From Collimonas sp. OK412 (GTDB lineage: Bacteria; Pseudomonadota; Gammaproteobacteria; Burkholderiales; Burkholderiaceae_D): a DNA stretch of 64,000 bases. The DNA lies in NCBI RefSeq assembly GCF_900112135.1, contig NZ_FOLC01000019.1, positions 1 to 64,000 of the forward strand, in the 5' to 3' direction. The notes under the pieces were generated by a model that saw only the letters and a list, made by a program, of their open reading frames with translations, was not told the origin of the DNA and searched no databases. This document shows, piece by piece, positions 8,076-17,365 of the stretch; the first letter of the stretch is position 1, and every line of letters starts with the position of its first letter. Both the position numbers and the translations under genes were made by a program.

Positions 8076-9908
8076 TTGAAAACTACTCCCACCCGATATT
8101 TATTAAGAAGCATCACGCCTGTCTTCATCGGCATGTGTCTCCTGAGCAGCTGCAGCGACGGCGGCGGCTCCGGTTCGGCGACGGCCGGCGCCAGCGCAAA
8201 GGCGGCTGCCAGCGCCGGTTCCCCTTACGGCGGCAAGGCGTGGCCGCTGCCCGGAACGATCCAGGCTGAAGACTTTGACACCGGCGGACAGAATGTCGGC
8301 TACTACAACCCGGGCAATACCAACCAGGGCGGCCAGTACCGCAAGACGGAAGGCGTCGGCATCGAAGCGACTTCCGATACCGGCGCTGGCTATGACGTCG
8401 GCTGGACCACCGCCGGCGAATGGCTCAACTACACGGTCAATGTGGCGGCCGCCGGCAACTATAGCGCGCAAGTCCGGGTCGCCAGCCAGGGGCAGGGCGG
8501 CACTTTCCATTTCAATGTAGACGGCGTCAGCGCCACGCCGCAGCTGACGATCCCGGATACCAAAGGCTGGCAGAACTGGCAAACGCTTTCCAGCAATATC
8601 ACCTTGAGCGCAGGGCAGCACGTGATCCAGCTGCACCTGGACAGCGTCGTCAACGGCGGCCTGGCCGGCAACTTCAACTGGTTCAGCATCGGCAACGTAT
8701 CGACAGTGGTCGACGCCGGCACCATAGACGGCAAGCACATGTTCGGTTACCAAGGCTGGTTTGCCTGTAACGGCGACGGCTCGCCGCTGAGCGCTGCCGG
8801 CAACGGCTGGCGGCACTGGGCGCCAGGCGCAACGCCGAACCCGCAGAACGTCAGCGTCGACATGTGGCCCGACATGCGCGACGTGCCGGCCGGCGAACGT
8901 TGCAATACCGCGTTCGTCATGCCCGATGGATCCCCCGCAACGCTCTACAGCGCCTGGAACCGCAGCACGGTCAACCGCCATTTCGAGTGGATGAAGGCGT
9001 ATGGCCTGGACGGCGTTTTCCTGCAGGAGTTCGTGGTCGAGCTGGCGCCGGGTTCGGCCGACCGGCGCTTCCGCGACGGCGTGACGGCCAACGTGCGTGC
9101 CGGCGCTGAGGCAAACGGCCGGGTCTGGGCGGTGATGTACGACATCTCGGGAGAAAAATCGGAGAACATCATCCCGCGCATCAAGGATCACTGGGCGGCG
9201 CTGGCGGCAGACGGATCGCTGGCGTCGAGCCGTTACCTGCACCAGGGCGGGCGTCCGGTCATCTCGATCTGGGGCATGGGATTCACCGGCCACAACGCCA
9301 CCCCCGCGCAAGCGAACGAGTTGATCGACTGGTTCACCAAAAACGCGCCCGACAACCAGCGCGCCTTCGTGATCGGCGGCGTGCCTTCGCGCTGGCGCAC
9401 GATGGGCGACGATTCGCTGCAGGATCCTGCATGGGCAGACGTGTATCGCCGCTTCGACGTCATCAGTCCGTGGACCGTAGGCCGTTATGGCGATGAAGCC
9501 GGCGCGCAAGCCTGGCGGCGCGACGTCATCGCGCCGGACCTGGCCGAGGCCAAGCGGGTGGGGCGGCGCTACATGCCCGTCATGTTCCCGGGCGGACGCA
9601 ACCTGCCGCGCAAGGGCGGCCGTTTCTGGTGGACCCAGTTCTACGAGTTCAAATCGGCCGGCAACAATATCTTTTACACCGCCATGTTCGATGAAGTGGA
9701 CGAGGGCACGGCGATGTACAAGGTGGCTCCCGACAAGTCGCTGATCCCGACCGAACCGCCGGCGTCGACCAACCGGCCGCCGTTCATCACGCTGGATGCG
9801 GATGGAGAAAGCCTGTCCAGCGATTTTTACCTGCGGCTGGCGCGCGAGGCCAACCGCGTACTGAGCGGCGCCCGCACGCTGGAGTCGACGCGGCCAATCT
9901 CGCAGTAG
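8076..9908 (+). CDS. Lipoprotein glycosidase: CBM6 plus GH99/71-like domain
   Basis: 610 residues from a TTG start at 8076, chosen because GGAA lies six bases upstream and because the protein then opens with a proper lipoprotein signal (hydrophobic stretch to LLSSC). In-frame ATGs further upstream lie inside the chitinase gene. Residues of about 55-205 are a CBM6 module (IQAEDFDTGGQNVGYYNPGN at its start, FNWFSI at its end). The remainder starts 'GKHMFGYQGWFACNGDG' and resembles GH99/GH71-like enzymes annotated as xylosidase/arabinosidase, with 'GVFLQEF' and 'WAVMYDISG' as the likely active-site strands. Substrate is not certain. It sits behind the chitinase and probably acts with it on cell-wall polysaccharide. 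Confidence 0.8.
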   Translation: MKTTPTRYLLRSITPVFIGMCLLSSCSDGGGSGSATAGASAKAAASAGSPYGGKAWPLPGTIQAEDFDTGGQNVGYYNPGNTNQGGQYRKTEGVGIEATSDTGAGYDVGWTTAGEWLNYTVNVAAAGNYSAQVRVASQGQGGTFHFNVDGVSATPQLTIPDTKGWQNWQTLSSNITLSAGQHVIQLHLDSVVNGGLAGNFNWFSIGNVSTVVDAGTIDGKHMFGYQGWFACNGDGSPLSAAGNGWRHWAPGATPNPQNVSVDMWPDMRDVPAGERCNTAFVMPDGSPATLYSAWNRSTVNRHFEWMKAYGLDGVFLQEFVVELAPGSADRRFRDGVTANVRAGAEANGRVWAVMYDISGEKSENIIPRIKDHWAALAADGSLASSRYLHQGGRPVISIWGMGFTGHNATPAQANELIDWFTKNAPDNQRAFVIGGVPSRWRTMGDDSLQDPAWADVYRRFDVISPWTVGRYGDEAGAQAWRRDVIAPDLAEAKRVGRRYMPVMFPGGRNLPRKGGRFWWTQFYEFKSAGNNIFYTAMFDEVDEGTAMYKVAPDKSLIPTEPPASTNRPPFITLDADGESLSSDFYLRLAREANRVLSGARTLESTRPISQ

Positions 9909-10117
9909 CCGTCATGGAATCGCTGTACATGGCTCCTGGCGTGGCCGCAGCGGTTGCCGACGGCGTCATGGCGGGCGTGGCTGCCCTCGCCACCAGCCGT
10001 CGCCGCAGCCATCCGACATTTGCCATCGACGACCTTGGCTTCCGGCTTGCCAGGGATTTATAGCGCGGGCCTGTTTCTGGCATAATTGCCTATCGTCAAC
10101 TTAAAGGCGAATAAATC

Positions 10118-10345
10118 ATGGCCCGGACCAGGCAGGAGACAACCGGCGGCTTGGATCACATGCTGCTAACGAATGTCCTTTCGATCTTGGAACATCAGGC
10201 GGGAACCGGGGTGCTTTCCTTTCGTGCGGCCTACGATATTTATGTGGCGATTGCGAAGGACCTGGGCGTCGCCTTGCCGATGAAAGAACTTGCAGACATC
10301 GGATACCGGCTTGAAGCGGCTGGATTCAAGATGCCTGACATGTAA
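10118..10345 (+). CDS. Small hypothetical protein
   Basis: 75 residues, soluble, with no signal or membrane segment; mostly helical by composition. No family was recognised. It lies 17 bases ahead of the Rid-family gene on the same strand, which supports a real short gene in a two-gene unit. The ribosome-binding site before 10118 is poor; an internal ATG in LDHMLLTNV is an alternative start. Confidence 0.5.
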   Translation: MARTRQETTGGLDHMLLTNVLSILEHQAGTGVLSFRAAYDIYVAIAKDLGVALPMKELADIGYRLEAAGFKMPDM

Positions 10346-10362
10346 CCTGAGAAAATCCGCCC

Positions 10363-10758
10363 ATGACATTCCGCACAATCAACCCGCCTGGAGCAACCAT
10401 CCCGGGAATTTCGCAAGCGACGGTTGTCGAGACCGGAAAGCTGTTGCTGCTTTCCGGCCACGTGCCACTCCATGCCGACGGTTCCGTTGCCGGACCAGGG
10501 CTTGAAATCCAGCTTGAACAGGTTTTTTCCAATCTTGAGGCGACCCTGATAGCCGCCGGCAGCAGTTTTGGCAATGTGGCGCGGTTGACAATCTACGTGC
10601 GCGATTTCAAGCCTGAGCTACTTCCGGTGATACGTTCCGTGCGCGATCGCTTCGTCAATACGGCGCATCCTCCGGCCAGTTCGCTGATCGGCGTGGCGGC
10701 ATTGTTTCATCCTGATGTGCTGGTCGAGATCGATGCGATTGCGACAATCCCGGGCTGA
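10363..10758 (+). CDS. Rid/YjgF family protein without the catalytic arginine
   Basis: 131 residues covering the whole chorismate-mutase-like Rid fold: 'LLLLSGHVPLHADGSVAG' near the N-terminus, 'LEATLIAAGSSFGNVARLT' in the middle and 'VLVEIDAIA' at the end. RidA proteins hydrolyse reactive enamines and imines from PLP enzymes as trimers. The segment that carries the substrate-binding Arg in E. coli RidA (ARS-x-VEVA) reads PPASSLIGVA here, so the Arg is Ser. This suggests one of the Rid subfamilies without imine deaminase activity. Its neighbours give no pathway. Confidence 0.85.
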   Translation: MTFRTINPPGATIPGISQATVVETGKLLLLSGHVPLHADGSVAGPGLEIQLEQVFSNLEATLIAAGSSFGNVARLTIYVRDFKPELLPVIRSVRDRFVNTAHPPASSLIGVAALFHPDVLVEIDAIATIPG

Positions 10759-10782
10759 TCCTCAGCTAGAGAAACAGGAGCC

Positions 10783-11832
10783 TTATACGGTGCAGCTGGA
10801 AACGGCGGCCGACGCCTGGCGCCTGGCGCTTTCGTACAGCGACTTGCCAGCCACGACTGGCGTGGCTGACGGCAGCAGGACGCCGTTTTTCACGGCCACG
10901 ATCTCAGCCATGATAGACAGCGCGATCTCGGCCGGCGTCTTGCTGCCGATGTACAGGCCCGCCGGACCATGCAGGCCCTGCAGCGCGGGCTCCGCGATGT
11001 CGAAGTAAGTACGCAGCCGGTCGCGACGTTGCTCGCTGTTGCGGCGCGAGCCGATGGCGCCGACATAAAAGGCCTCCGACTGCAGCGCATCGATCAGGGC
11101 CAAGTCATCCAGTTTCGGGTCGTGCGTCAGGGCTACCACGGCAGTGCGCGCATCAGGCTGCAGCTGCAAGACCAGGTCATCCGGCATTTCGTGGCTGACC
11201 GTCACGCCATCGAGTTGCCAGCTTGCACGGTATTCTTCCCGCGGGTCGCAGACCACAACCTCGAAACCCAGGCTCAGCGCCATCTGGCACAGGTAGCGCG
11301 AGAGGTCTCCGGCTCCGATGACGATGAGGCGGGCCTGCGGCCCCAGGTAGGTGGCCAGCTGCTTGCCGTCCAGCCGGGGCACGCCATCGCGCCTGCCAGC
11401 GCGCAGTTGCACTTGGCCGGTCTGCAGATCCAGCACTCGTTCGGTGCTGTGCCGCCGCTCGCAGGCCAGCAAAAGTTCGTCCAGCCGGCTAAGTGCTGAT
11501 ACCGGCTCCAGCACCAGTTCCACGGTGCCGCCGCAAGGCAGGCCGAAGCGGTGCGCTTCGTCGGCCGAGATGCCGTAGCGCAGCACAGTGGGCAGGCCGC
11601 TTGCGCAAACGGCCTGTGTCCCTTCTTTCCTGATACGGACAATGAGGTCGTCCTCAATGCAGCCGCCAGATACCGAACCGGCGGTTTCGCCACGGCCGTT
11701 GATAGCCATGAGCGAGCCGGGCGGCCGGGGAGAAGAACCCCAGGTCCGGGCTACGGTGACCAGCACCACGGGCAGGCCCGCCGCCTGCCAGTCCAGCGCG
11801 GTGCGCAAGACCAGGGTATCGAGATCTTCCAT
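10783..11832 (-). CDS. xdhC: XdhC/CoxI family molybdoenzyme maturation factor
   Basis: 349 residues. The N-terminal XdhC_CoxI domain has 'VTVARTWGSSPRPPGSLM' and 'SGGCIED', the family signatures, and a C-terminal Rossmann domain starts at 'ARLIVIGAGDLSRYLC'. XdhC proteins bind molybdenum cofactor, assist its sulfuration and insert it into xanthine-dehydrogenase-type enzymes in the cytoplasm. The gene follows the molybdenum large subunit after nine bases on the same strand, so it is the dedicated chaperone of that enzyme. The order small subunit, large subunit, XdhC is typical for isoquinoline-oxidoreductase-like enzymes. Confidence 0.9.
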   Translation of the reverse strand: MEDLDTLVLRTALDWQAAGLPVVLVTVARTWGSSPRPPGSLMAINGRGETAGSVSGGCIEDDLIVRIRKEGTQAVCASGLPTVLRYGISADEAHRFGLPCGGTVELVLEPVSALSRLDELLLACERRHSTERVLDLQTGQVQLRAGRRDGVPRLDGKQLATYLGPQARLIVIGAGDLSRYLCQMALSLGFEVVVCDPREEYRASWQLDGVTVSHEMPDDLVLQLQPDARTAVVALTHDPKLDDLALIDALQSEAFYVGAIGSRRNSEQRRDRLRTYFDIAEPALQGLHGPAGLYIGSKTPAEIALSIMAEIVAVKNGVLLPSATPVVAGKSLYESARRQASAAVSSCTV

Positions 11833-11841
11833 GGCGCCGGC

Positions 11842-14088
11842 TTACGCCAGGTTGAACGGCAGCTGGCGCAGCGGCTTGCCGGTCAGCAGGGAAATGGCGT
11901 TGGCGAATGCCGGAGCCAGCGGCGGCAGGCCCGGCTCGCCCATGCCAGTCGGCGGTTCGGCGCTTGGTACGATGTGGACCTCCAAGGCCGGTATGTCGGT
12001 GATCCGCGCTACCGTGAAGTCGCCGAAGTTGCTCTGCTCGACCACGCCTTCCTTGAACGTGATGGCCGAACCCGGCAGGCACATCGACAGCCCCATGACC
12101 GCTGCACCCTGTATCTGCGCTTCAACGCTGCGCGGATTGACCGCGAGGTTGCAGTGCACGCCGGCGGTCACGCGGTGCAACACCGGCTGCCCGTCCCGCA
12201 CCGACGCTTCCACCACGTAAGCCACCACGGAGGAAAAGGATTCGTGCACCGCCACCCCCCAGGCGCGCCCGGCCGGCAATGGCTGCTTGCCATATCCGCT
12301 CTTGTCCACCGCCAGCTGCAGGGCAGCCCGGTGGCGCATATGTTTGTCGCCGAACAGCTGCATGCGGTAAGCCACCGGGTCCTGTCTGGTGCTGCGGGCG
12401 ATCTCGTCGATCAAGGTTTCCATCACGAAGGCAGTGTGGGTGGAGCCGACGCTGCGCCACCACAGTACCGGCACGTTGAGTTTGGGGTGATGAACCGTCA
12501 GGCGCATCGGCAGCGCGTAGGGTTCGCGCATGCCCTCGGTTGCCGTGGCGTCGATGCCGTTCTTCACCTGGTACTGTTCAAATACAGAACCGGTGGTAAT
12601 CGACTGGCCGACGATGACATGGTCCCAGGCCAGCACCTTGCCGCGTTCGTCGAAACCTATGCGCGCGCGGTGCAAGTGCATCGGGCGGTAGTAGCCGCCG
12701 CGCATGTCGTCCTCGCGGCTCCATAGCGTGCGCACTGGAACCTTGAGGCCGGCTGCCCGGGCCGCCTTGGCGATTTCGCAGGCTTCGACCACAAAATCGC
12801 TGCCGCTGGAGAAGCGCCGGCCGAAGCCGCCGCCGGCCATCTCTACGTGCACTGCCACTTGCTCCGGCTTGATGCCAAGGACGCGTGCGACTGCGGCGCC
12901 GTCCAGGCCGGGGCATTGGGAGCCGGTCCATATCTCGGCGCGGCCGTCGGCAAGCGCGACGGTGCAGTTGAGCGGCTCCATGGCTGCGTGAGCCAGGTAG
13001 GGAAACACGAATTCCGCTTCCAGCTGCCGCGGCGCTGCAGCCAGGGGCGCCATGTCAGCGTCGAAATGCCGAGGTCCGGGGCGGGCGGCCAGCTCACGGT
13101 ACTGGGCCAGCTGCTGTGCGCTGTCGACTTTCTCGACGGCCGCGGTGTCCCACTGCAGCTTCAGCGCGTCGCGGCCTAGCTTGGCCGGCCAGTAACCGTC
13201 GGCGATCACCGCCACGCCTTCGGCACCGCGGTCCAGCGGCACGCGCAGCACGGCTTTCACGCCTTTGACGGCGCGCGCCGCACTGTCGTCCAGCGAGGCC
13301 AGGCGGGCGCCGAACACCGGCGGGCGCGCCACTACGGCCGTCAGCTGGCCCGGCAGGCGGACGTCAATCCCGAATTGCTGCCGTCCGCTGCTCTTGGCGC
13401 GCGCGTCCAGGCGTGCAGTGGGGCGGCCGATGATGCGGAAATCCTTGGCGTCCTTCAGCGTGACCTTCTCAGGCACGGGGAGGGCCATTGCGGCTTCGGC
13501 CAGTTCGCCGTAACCCAGCTTGCGCCCTCCAGGCCCCAACACCGAGCCAGCTTCCGTGCGCAGGGCAGCCACATCCACATTCCAGCGGACCGCCGCTGCG
13601 CCCAGCAGCATGGCCCTGGCGCGGGCGCCGAGTTCGCGATACTGGGCGAAGCTGTTCTTGACCGAACTGGAGCCGCCGGTGATGTGAATGCCGAAGAACG
13701 GATCGACATAGGCGGGATCGTTCGAGCCGTGCCTGCTGCGGACCAGGCTCCAGTCCGCATCCAGCTCCTCGGCCAGGATCATCGACAAGCCGGTTTGCAC
13801 GCCTTGGCCGAATTCCAGCCGGTTGACCACTACCGTGACTTCACCGTCAGGGGCGATGTGCACGAAAGTTAACGGCTGTTGGGTCGGCTTGAGGGCACTA
13901 CCGGCCTGGCCGTTGCCGGTAGCTTGTCCCATCGCGAGGTGGGGAAAGGCGCCGAGCGCCAAGCCGACAGAACCGGCCAGCTTCAGGAACCGGCGGCGCG
14001 GAAGCGTGGCAGCCTCTTCAGCTTGTCCTCGGGTCAGCAAATGCTGCAGGGCGCGCGGCATTTCGCTGTAATCAACATTGGGCAGCAT
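11842..14088 (-). CDS. Tat-exported molybdopterin-binding large subunit (IorB-like)
   Basis: 748 residues from the ATG at 14088; AAGGAA lies five bases upstream, whereas an upstream ATG at 14121 would overlap the previous gene. The N-terminus carries a twin-arginine signal (RRRFLKLAGSVGLALGAF). The body matches the molybdopterin-binding subunit of the xanthine dehydrogenase family, type isoquinoline 1-oxidoreductase beta: 'VVNRLEFGQGVQTGLSMILA' near residue 90, 'EMAGGGFGRRF' in the middle, and 'GMGEPGLPPLAPAFANA' near the end, holding the general-base Glu. With the 2Fe-2S partner it should oxidise an N-heterocycle or aldehyde in the periplasm and pass electrons to cytochromes. The substrate is unknown. 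Confidence 0.9.
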   Translation of the reverse strand: MLPNVDYSEMPRALQHLLTRGQAEEAATLPRRRFLKLAGSVGLALGAFPHLAMGQATGNGQAGSALKPTQQPLTFVHIAPDGEVTVVVNRLEFGQGVQTGLSMILAEELDADWSLVRSRHGSNDPAYVDPFFGIHITGGSSSVKNSFAQYRELGARARAMLLGAAAVRWNVDVAALRTEAGSVLGPGGRKLGYGELAEAAMALPVPEKVTLKDAKDFRIIGRPTARLDARAKSSGRQQFGIDVRLPGQLTAVVARPPVFGARLASLDDSAARAVKGVKAVLRVPLDRGAEGVAVIADGYWPAKLGRDALKLQWDTAAVEKVDSAQQLAQYRELAARPGPRHFDADMAPLAAAPRQLEAEFVFPYLAHAAMEPLNCTVALADGRAEIWTGSQCPGLDGAAVARVLGIKPEQVAVHVEMAGGGFGRRFSSGSDFVVEACEIAKAARAAGLKVPVRTLWSREDDMRGGYYRPMHLHRARIGFDERGKVLAWDHVIVGQSITTGSVFEQYQVKNGIDATATEGMREPYALPMRLTVHHPKLNVPVLWWRSVGSTHTAFVMETLIDEIARSTRQDPVAYRMQLFGDKHMRHRAALQLAVDKSGYGKQPLPAGRAWGVAVHESFSSVVAYVVEASVRDGQPVLHRVTAGVHCNLAVNPRSVEAQIQGAAVMGLSMCLPGSAITFKEGVVEQSNFGDFTVARITDIPALEVHIVPSAEPPTGMGEPGLPPLAPAFANAISLLTGKPLRQLPFNLA

Positions 14089-14098
14089 GGCAGTTCCT

Positions 14099-14572
14099 TC
14101 AGGCGAGGGTTTTGGCGGCATCGGCCACTGCGGCGCGGATGCGGACGTAGGTGCCGCAGCGGCAGATGTTGCCGGCCATCGCCGAGTCGATCTCGGCGGC
14201 GGTCGGCTGCTTGCCGCGGGGCAGCGATTTGAGGAAACCGGTGGCGCTCATGATCTGGCCGCTCTGGCAGTAGCCGCACTGCGCCACGTCGTGCTTGACC
14301 CATGCGGCGTGTACCGCCGCGCCGACCGGGTCGCTGCCATCGGTGACGGCTTCGATGGTGGTGATCTTTCTGCCTTCCGCAGCGGAGACAGGGGTAATGC
14401 ACGAGCGGGTAGCCTGGCCGTCCAGGTGCACGGTGCAGGCGCCGCACAGCGCGGCGCCGCAACCGAACTTGGTGCCGGTCATGCCTAGCGTATCGCGCAA
14501 GGCCCAGAGGATGGGTGTGTCGGGGTCGGCGTCGATTGTGTACTGGCGGCCGTTGACGTTGAGCGAGCTCAT
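14099..14572 (-). CDS. 2Fe-2S small subunit of the molybdenum hydroxylase (IorA-like)
   Basis: 157 residues. A plant-type ferredoxin domain comes first with the ligand pattern 'GCGAALCGACTVHLDG', then an all-helical 2Fe-2S domain with 'CGYCQSGQI' and 'NICRCGTY'. These eight Cys bind the two clusters that carry electrons from the molybdenum site. It has no signal of its own, as expected if it is exported folded together with the Tat-tagged large subunit encoded ten bases downstream. It is the first gene of the three-gene unit that ends with xdhC. Confidence 0.93.
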   Translation of the reverse strand: MSSLNVNGRQYTIDADPDTPILWALRDTLGMTGTKFGCGAALCGACTVHLDGQATRSCITPVSAAEGRKITTIEAVTDGSDPVGAAVHAAWVKHDVAQCGYCQSGQIMSATGFLKSLPRGKQPTAAEIDSAMAGNICRCGTYVRIRAAVADAAKTLA

Positions 14573-14764
14573 GGGTGGCGGTTCTCCATAGTGTGGGTGG
14601 GGTGGGGCATGGCGGACACTGCGCCGGAAGCGTCGGCAGCGTTGGGCCTAGACGCTGGCCAATGCGTAAATTATGGGTCTTCGCCGATCGGATCAGCTTG
14701 CCGGTTTCAACGCCTTTCTTGCCTATTCCTACGTTTTATCGCCATTGCCGGTTTTTTCCTCGGC

Positions 14765-15673
14765 TCAGGCAGATTCGCGCAATCGTTTGATGTCCCGCAG
14801 CGGAGGCGCGCCAAACAAGCGGGTGTATTCGCGGCTGAACTGGGAAGCGCTTTCATACCCCACGCGCAGTGCGGCGCTGCCCGCATCCAGGTCTTCATTC
14901 AGCATCAGTTGCCGGGCGTCCTGCAAGCGCAGATGCTTCAGATACTGCAACGGGCTCATGCCGGCTACCGCACGAAAATGCTGCCGGAAGGTGGATGGAC
15001 TCATGCTGGCTCTGGCAGCCAGGTCATCGATGGGGATATCCGCCGCAAAGTTCTGCTTCAGCCAGGCGATCACCTTGGCGATATGCTGGCCCGGGGCGCC
15101 GGCCGTGACGAGATGGCGCAGCGTCGGCCCATGCTCTCCATTCAGCAGCCGCACGACAATTTCCTGCTGGATCAGCGGAACAATGAGTGGAATCAGGTGC
15201 GGTTCATCCAAAAGGCGCAGCAGCCGGGTCAGCGCATCGAGCAGGCCGTCATCCAATGCCACGACGGACATTGCACGCGAGGCCGGCGCCTTGAGCGGCG
15301 CCGCAAAATCCATCTCGGCAGCCACCTGGCCAATGACGCGCCCATCCAATTCAAGACGCACGCCCAGGTAGGGTTCGACAGAGTCGGCACGGGTAACGTA
15401 GGACGCCACCGGCAGGTCGACCGATGTAACGAGCGCTTGTCCCGGGCCGTAGTCAAAGATCTCGTCGCCAAGCGTGACACGCTTGCGGCCCTGTACCGTT
15501 ATGCCCAGCCCCAGGCCATAGATGCATGGCATCGGATCGGTGGCTGCGCTGCGGCGATAAACCATCAATGCAGGGATTTTTGTCGTGTAATCCCCATCGG
15601 TTTGGGCAATATTTCCTGCCAGCCGCGCAAGATCGCCCGTATTTACCGAAGGGGTTTCGTTTCCTGATTTCAT
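14765..15673 (-). CDS. AraC-family transcriptional regulator (AraC_N type)
   Basis: 302 residues. The N-terminal half is the cupin-like AraC_N sensor domain ('GLGLGITVQGRKRVTLGDEI' and 'YLGVRLELD'), and the C-terminal half holds two helix-turn-helix motifs: 'IDDLAARASMSPSTFRQHFR' and 'AALRVGYESASQFSREYTRL'. It is encoded upstream of, and on the same strand as, the molybdenum hydroxylase genes with a 192-base gap, and divergently from mdaB. Regulators of this subtype commonly control an adjacent oxidoreductase, so mdaB is a plausible target. The inducer is unknown. Confidence 0.9.
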   Translation of the reverse strand: MKSGNETPSVNTGDLARLAGNIAQTDGDYTTKIPALMVYRRSAATDPMPCIYGLGLGITVQGRKRVTLGDEIFDYGPGQALVTSVDLPVASYVTRADSVEPYLGVRLELDGRVIGQVAAEMDFAAPLKAPASRAMSVVALDDGLLDALTRLLRLLDEPHLIPLIVPLIQQEIVVRLLNGEHGPTLRHLVTAGAPGQHIAKVIAWLKQNFAADIPIDDLAARASMSPSTFRQHFRAVAGMSPLQYLKHLRLQDARQLMLNEDLDAGSAALRVGYESASQFSREYTRLFGAPPLRDIKRLRESA

Positions 15674-15877
15674 ATGGCTGCCGCAGAAATTATCATCGAA
15701 ACCTAGTCTAGCACCAGCGACCTGCTTGTTTTCCAGATTCGCTGCGAATTCATCGGATCAGGCAATAACAAGATCAAATCCGGCAAACCTTCCTGCGCCC
15801 GCCTAGCTCACAATGACAGCCACGGACAAACAGCGGTTCAACGCTGCACTCACACAGGCAAGCACATAGGATCAACG

Positions 15878-16468
15878 ATGAAAAAAGCACTGATAATCAA
15901 CGCCCACCAGTTCTACCAAGGCATCTCCACCGGCAAGCTGAACCAGACCATGGCTGGAATCATCACGCAGGAAATGGAGAACCGGGATTACGAAGTCATG
16001 CAGACAAGCATTGAGGCAGGCTACGATATCGATGCCGAAGTTCAAAAACACGTCAGGGCAGACTTCATCATTCTGCAATCCCCGGTTTACTGGTTCGGCA
16101 TGCCATGGATATACAAGAAATACGTCGACGAAGTGTTCACGGCAGGCCTGGTGCAACAGAGTTTGCTGGCCGATGACGGACGCACCCGGCAAGACCCGGG
16201 CAAGCAGTACGGGACTGGCGGGAAGATGCAGGGCAAGAAGTACATGCTTTCCTTGACATGGAACGCTCCTGAAGAGGCATTCGGCGACGCCGGACAGGTC
16301 TTGTTCCAAGGCAAATCGGTCGACGACGTATTCGTCAGCAATACCGCCAACTACAGATTTTGTGGCGCAGAAATCCTTCCGGCATTTTCCTGCCACGACG
16401 TCATGAAGCAGGCCGACGTTGAGGGCGATATTGCAAGGCTTCGCGAGCATCTTGAAACGGTAATATAA
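15878..16468 (+). CDS. mdaB: NAD(P)H:quinone oxidoreductase MdaB
   Basis: 196 residues, flavodoxin-like fold. The stretches 'YDIDAEVQKHVRADFII', 'WIYKKYVDEVFTAG', 'DDGRTRQDPGKQYGTGGKMQ' and 'GKKYMLSLTWNAPEEAF' follow E. coli MdaB closely along the whole length. MdaB is a cytoplasmic FAD enzyme that reduces quinones by two electrons with NADPH and so protects from redox-cycling compounds. The gene faces away from the AraC regulator at 14765-15673 across a 204-base gap, which suggests it is that regulator's target. Confidence 0.92.
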   Translation: MKKALIINAHQFYQGISTGKLNQTMAGIITQEMENRDYEVMQTSIEAGYDIDAEVQKHVRADFIILQSPVYWFGMPWIYKKYVDEVFTAGLVQQSLLADDGRTRQDPGKQYGTGGKMQGKKYMLSLTWNAPEEAFGDAGQVLFQGKSVDDVFVSNTANYRFCGAEILPAFSCHDVMKQADVEGDIARLREHLETVI

Positions 16469-16504
16469 ATTCCACAAAACCGGATGCTCCAGCCTGGGAC
16501 TTGA

Positions 16505-17332
16505 TCAAGCCGGCGCAAGCTCACCGTACCAGTAAGCGGCTGTGACTCCGCCATCCATGAGGAAATCGCTGCCGGTGATAAACGCCCCGTCCGGCCCCAT
16601 GAGCAGAGCGCCGACGTTTCCTACCTCGTCGGGAGTGCCGGCGCGGCCGGCTGAGGACAGTTCCATCATTCGCCGGTATCCTGCGCCGCGCGGGCCGGAA
16701 AGCTCATCCTTGGCGAGCGGTGTAACGATGATGCCAGGGCTGATTGTGTTGACTCGCGCCCCGCGCTTACCCCAACGCACCGCCTCGGCCATGACGCGCA
16801 ATGCGTTTCCTCGTTTGGAAATCTGGTAGGCGTTGAGCGGGTCCGTCACCCGGTCCGGCTGGAGCATGGGAAGTGCGAGCAGTTCGTCAGCCGGCGTGAT
16901 CGCCAGAGCCTTGTTTTGCTCCGGCGTCAGCGCTGGGAGGCGATGCCCGGACTGCGACGCGATCACCACGCCGGCGCCGCCGCGAGCGATGACGTTGCCA
17001 AACTCCTCCAGCACGAGCGCGGTGCCATACAGGTCGACCCGCAGGATCTGGGCGGGCGACGCCTGCGTCGGGGAAACTCCTGCCGCATGGATCAATCCGG
17101 TGACTGCGCCAAGGGCCTCGGCCATCTTGGCGAGAACATGGACGGACTCGCGCGAAGTGACGTCCACCACTGCAGTGCTCACCTCGAATCCAGCTTCACT
17201 GAGAGTTTTCGCGGCGGCGTTGGCATTATCTTCGCGCAGGTCGGCCAGGAAAACGTGTTTTCCTGCACTTATCCGGCGGGCGATCGCCTGGCCGATCGAT
17301 CCTGATCCGATGACTACAATGACGTCTTTCAT
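16505..17332 (-). CDS. Short-chain dehydrogenase/reductase
   Basis: 275 residues. The nucleotide-binding loop is GSGSIGQAIARR in place of the usual TGxxxGIG, the next strand ends 'FLADLRED' (an acidic residue that favours NAD), the catalytic Ser lies in 'VVIASQSGH' and the Tyr/Lys pair in 'YQISKRG'. The C-terminus has 'ISPGIIVTPL' and 'GALLMGPDGAFITGSDFLMDGG', typical of classical SDRs. It is encoded 33 bases after the cupin gene on the same strand. A LysR regulator reads away from the pair and probably controls it. Substrate unknown. Confidence 0.9.
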   Translation of the reverse strand: MKDVIVVIGSGSIGQAIARRISAGKHVFLADLREDNANAAAKTLSEAGFEVSTAVVDVTSRESVHVLAKMAEALGAVTGLIHAAGVSPTQASPAQILRVDLYGTALVLEEFGNVIARGGAGVVIASQSGHRLPALTPEQNKALAITPADELLALPMLQPDRVTDPLNAYQISKRGNALRVMAEAVRWGKRGARVNTISPGIIVTPLAKDELSGPRGAGYRRMMELSSAGRAGTPDEVGNVGALLMGPDGAFITGSDFLMDGGVTAAYWYGELAPA

Positions 17333-17365
17333 TCAGATTTCCTTTCGTGTCCGGTGAATGGCAGT

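Noticed and set aside
9914-10063. 49-residue plus-strand open frame after the GH99-like gene
   Set aside because: No ribosome-binding site, low-complexity Ala/Gly content and no family resemblance.
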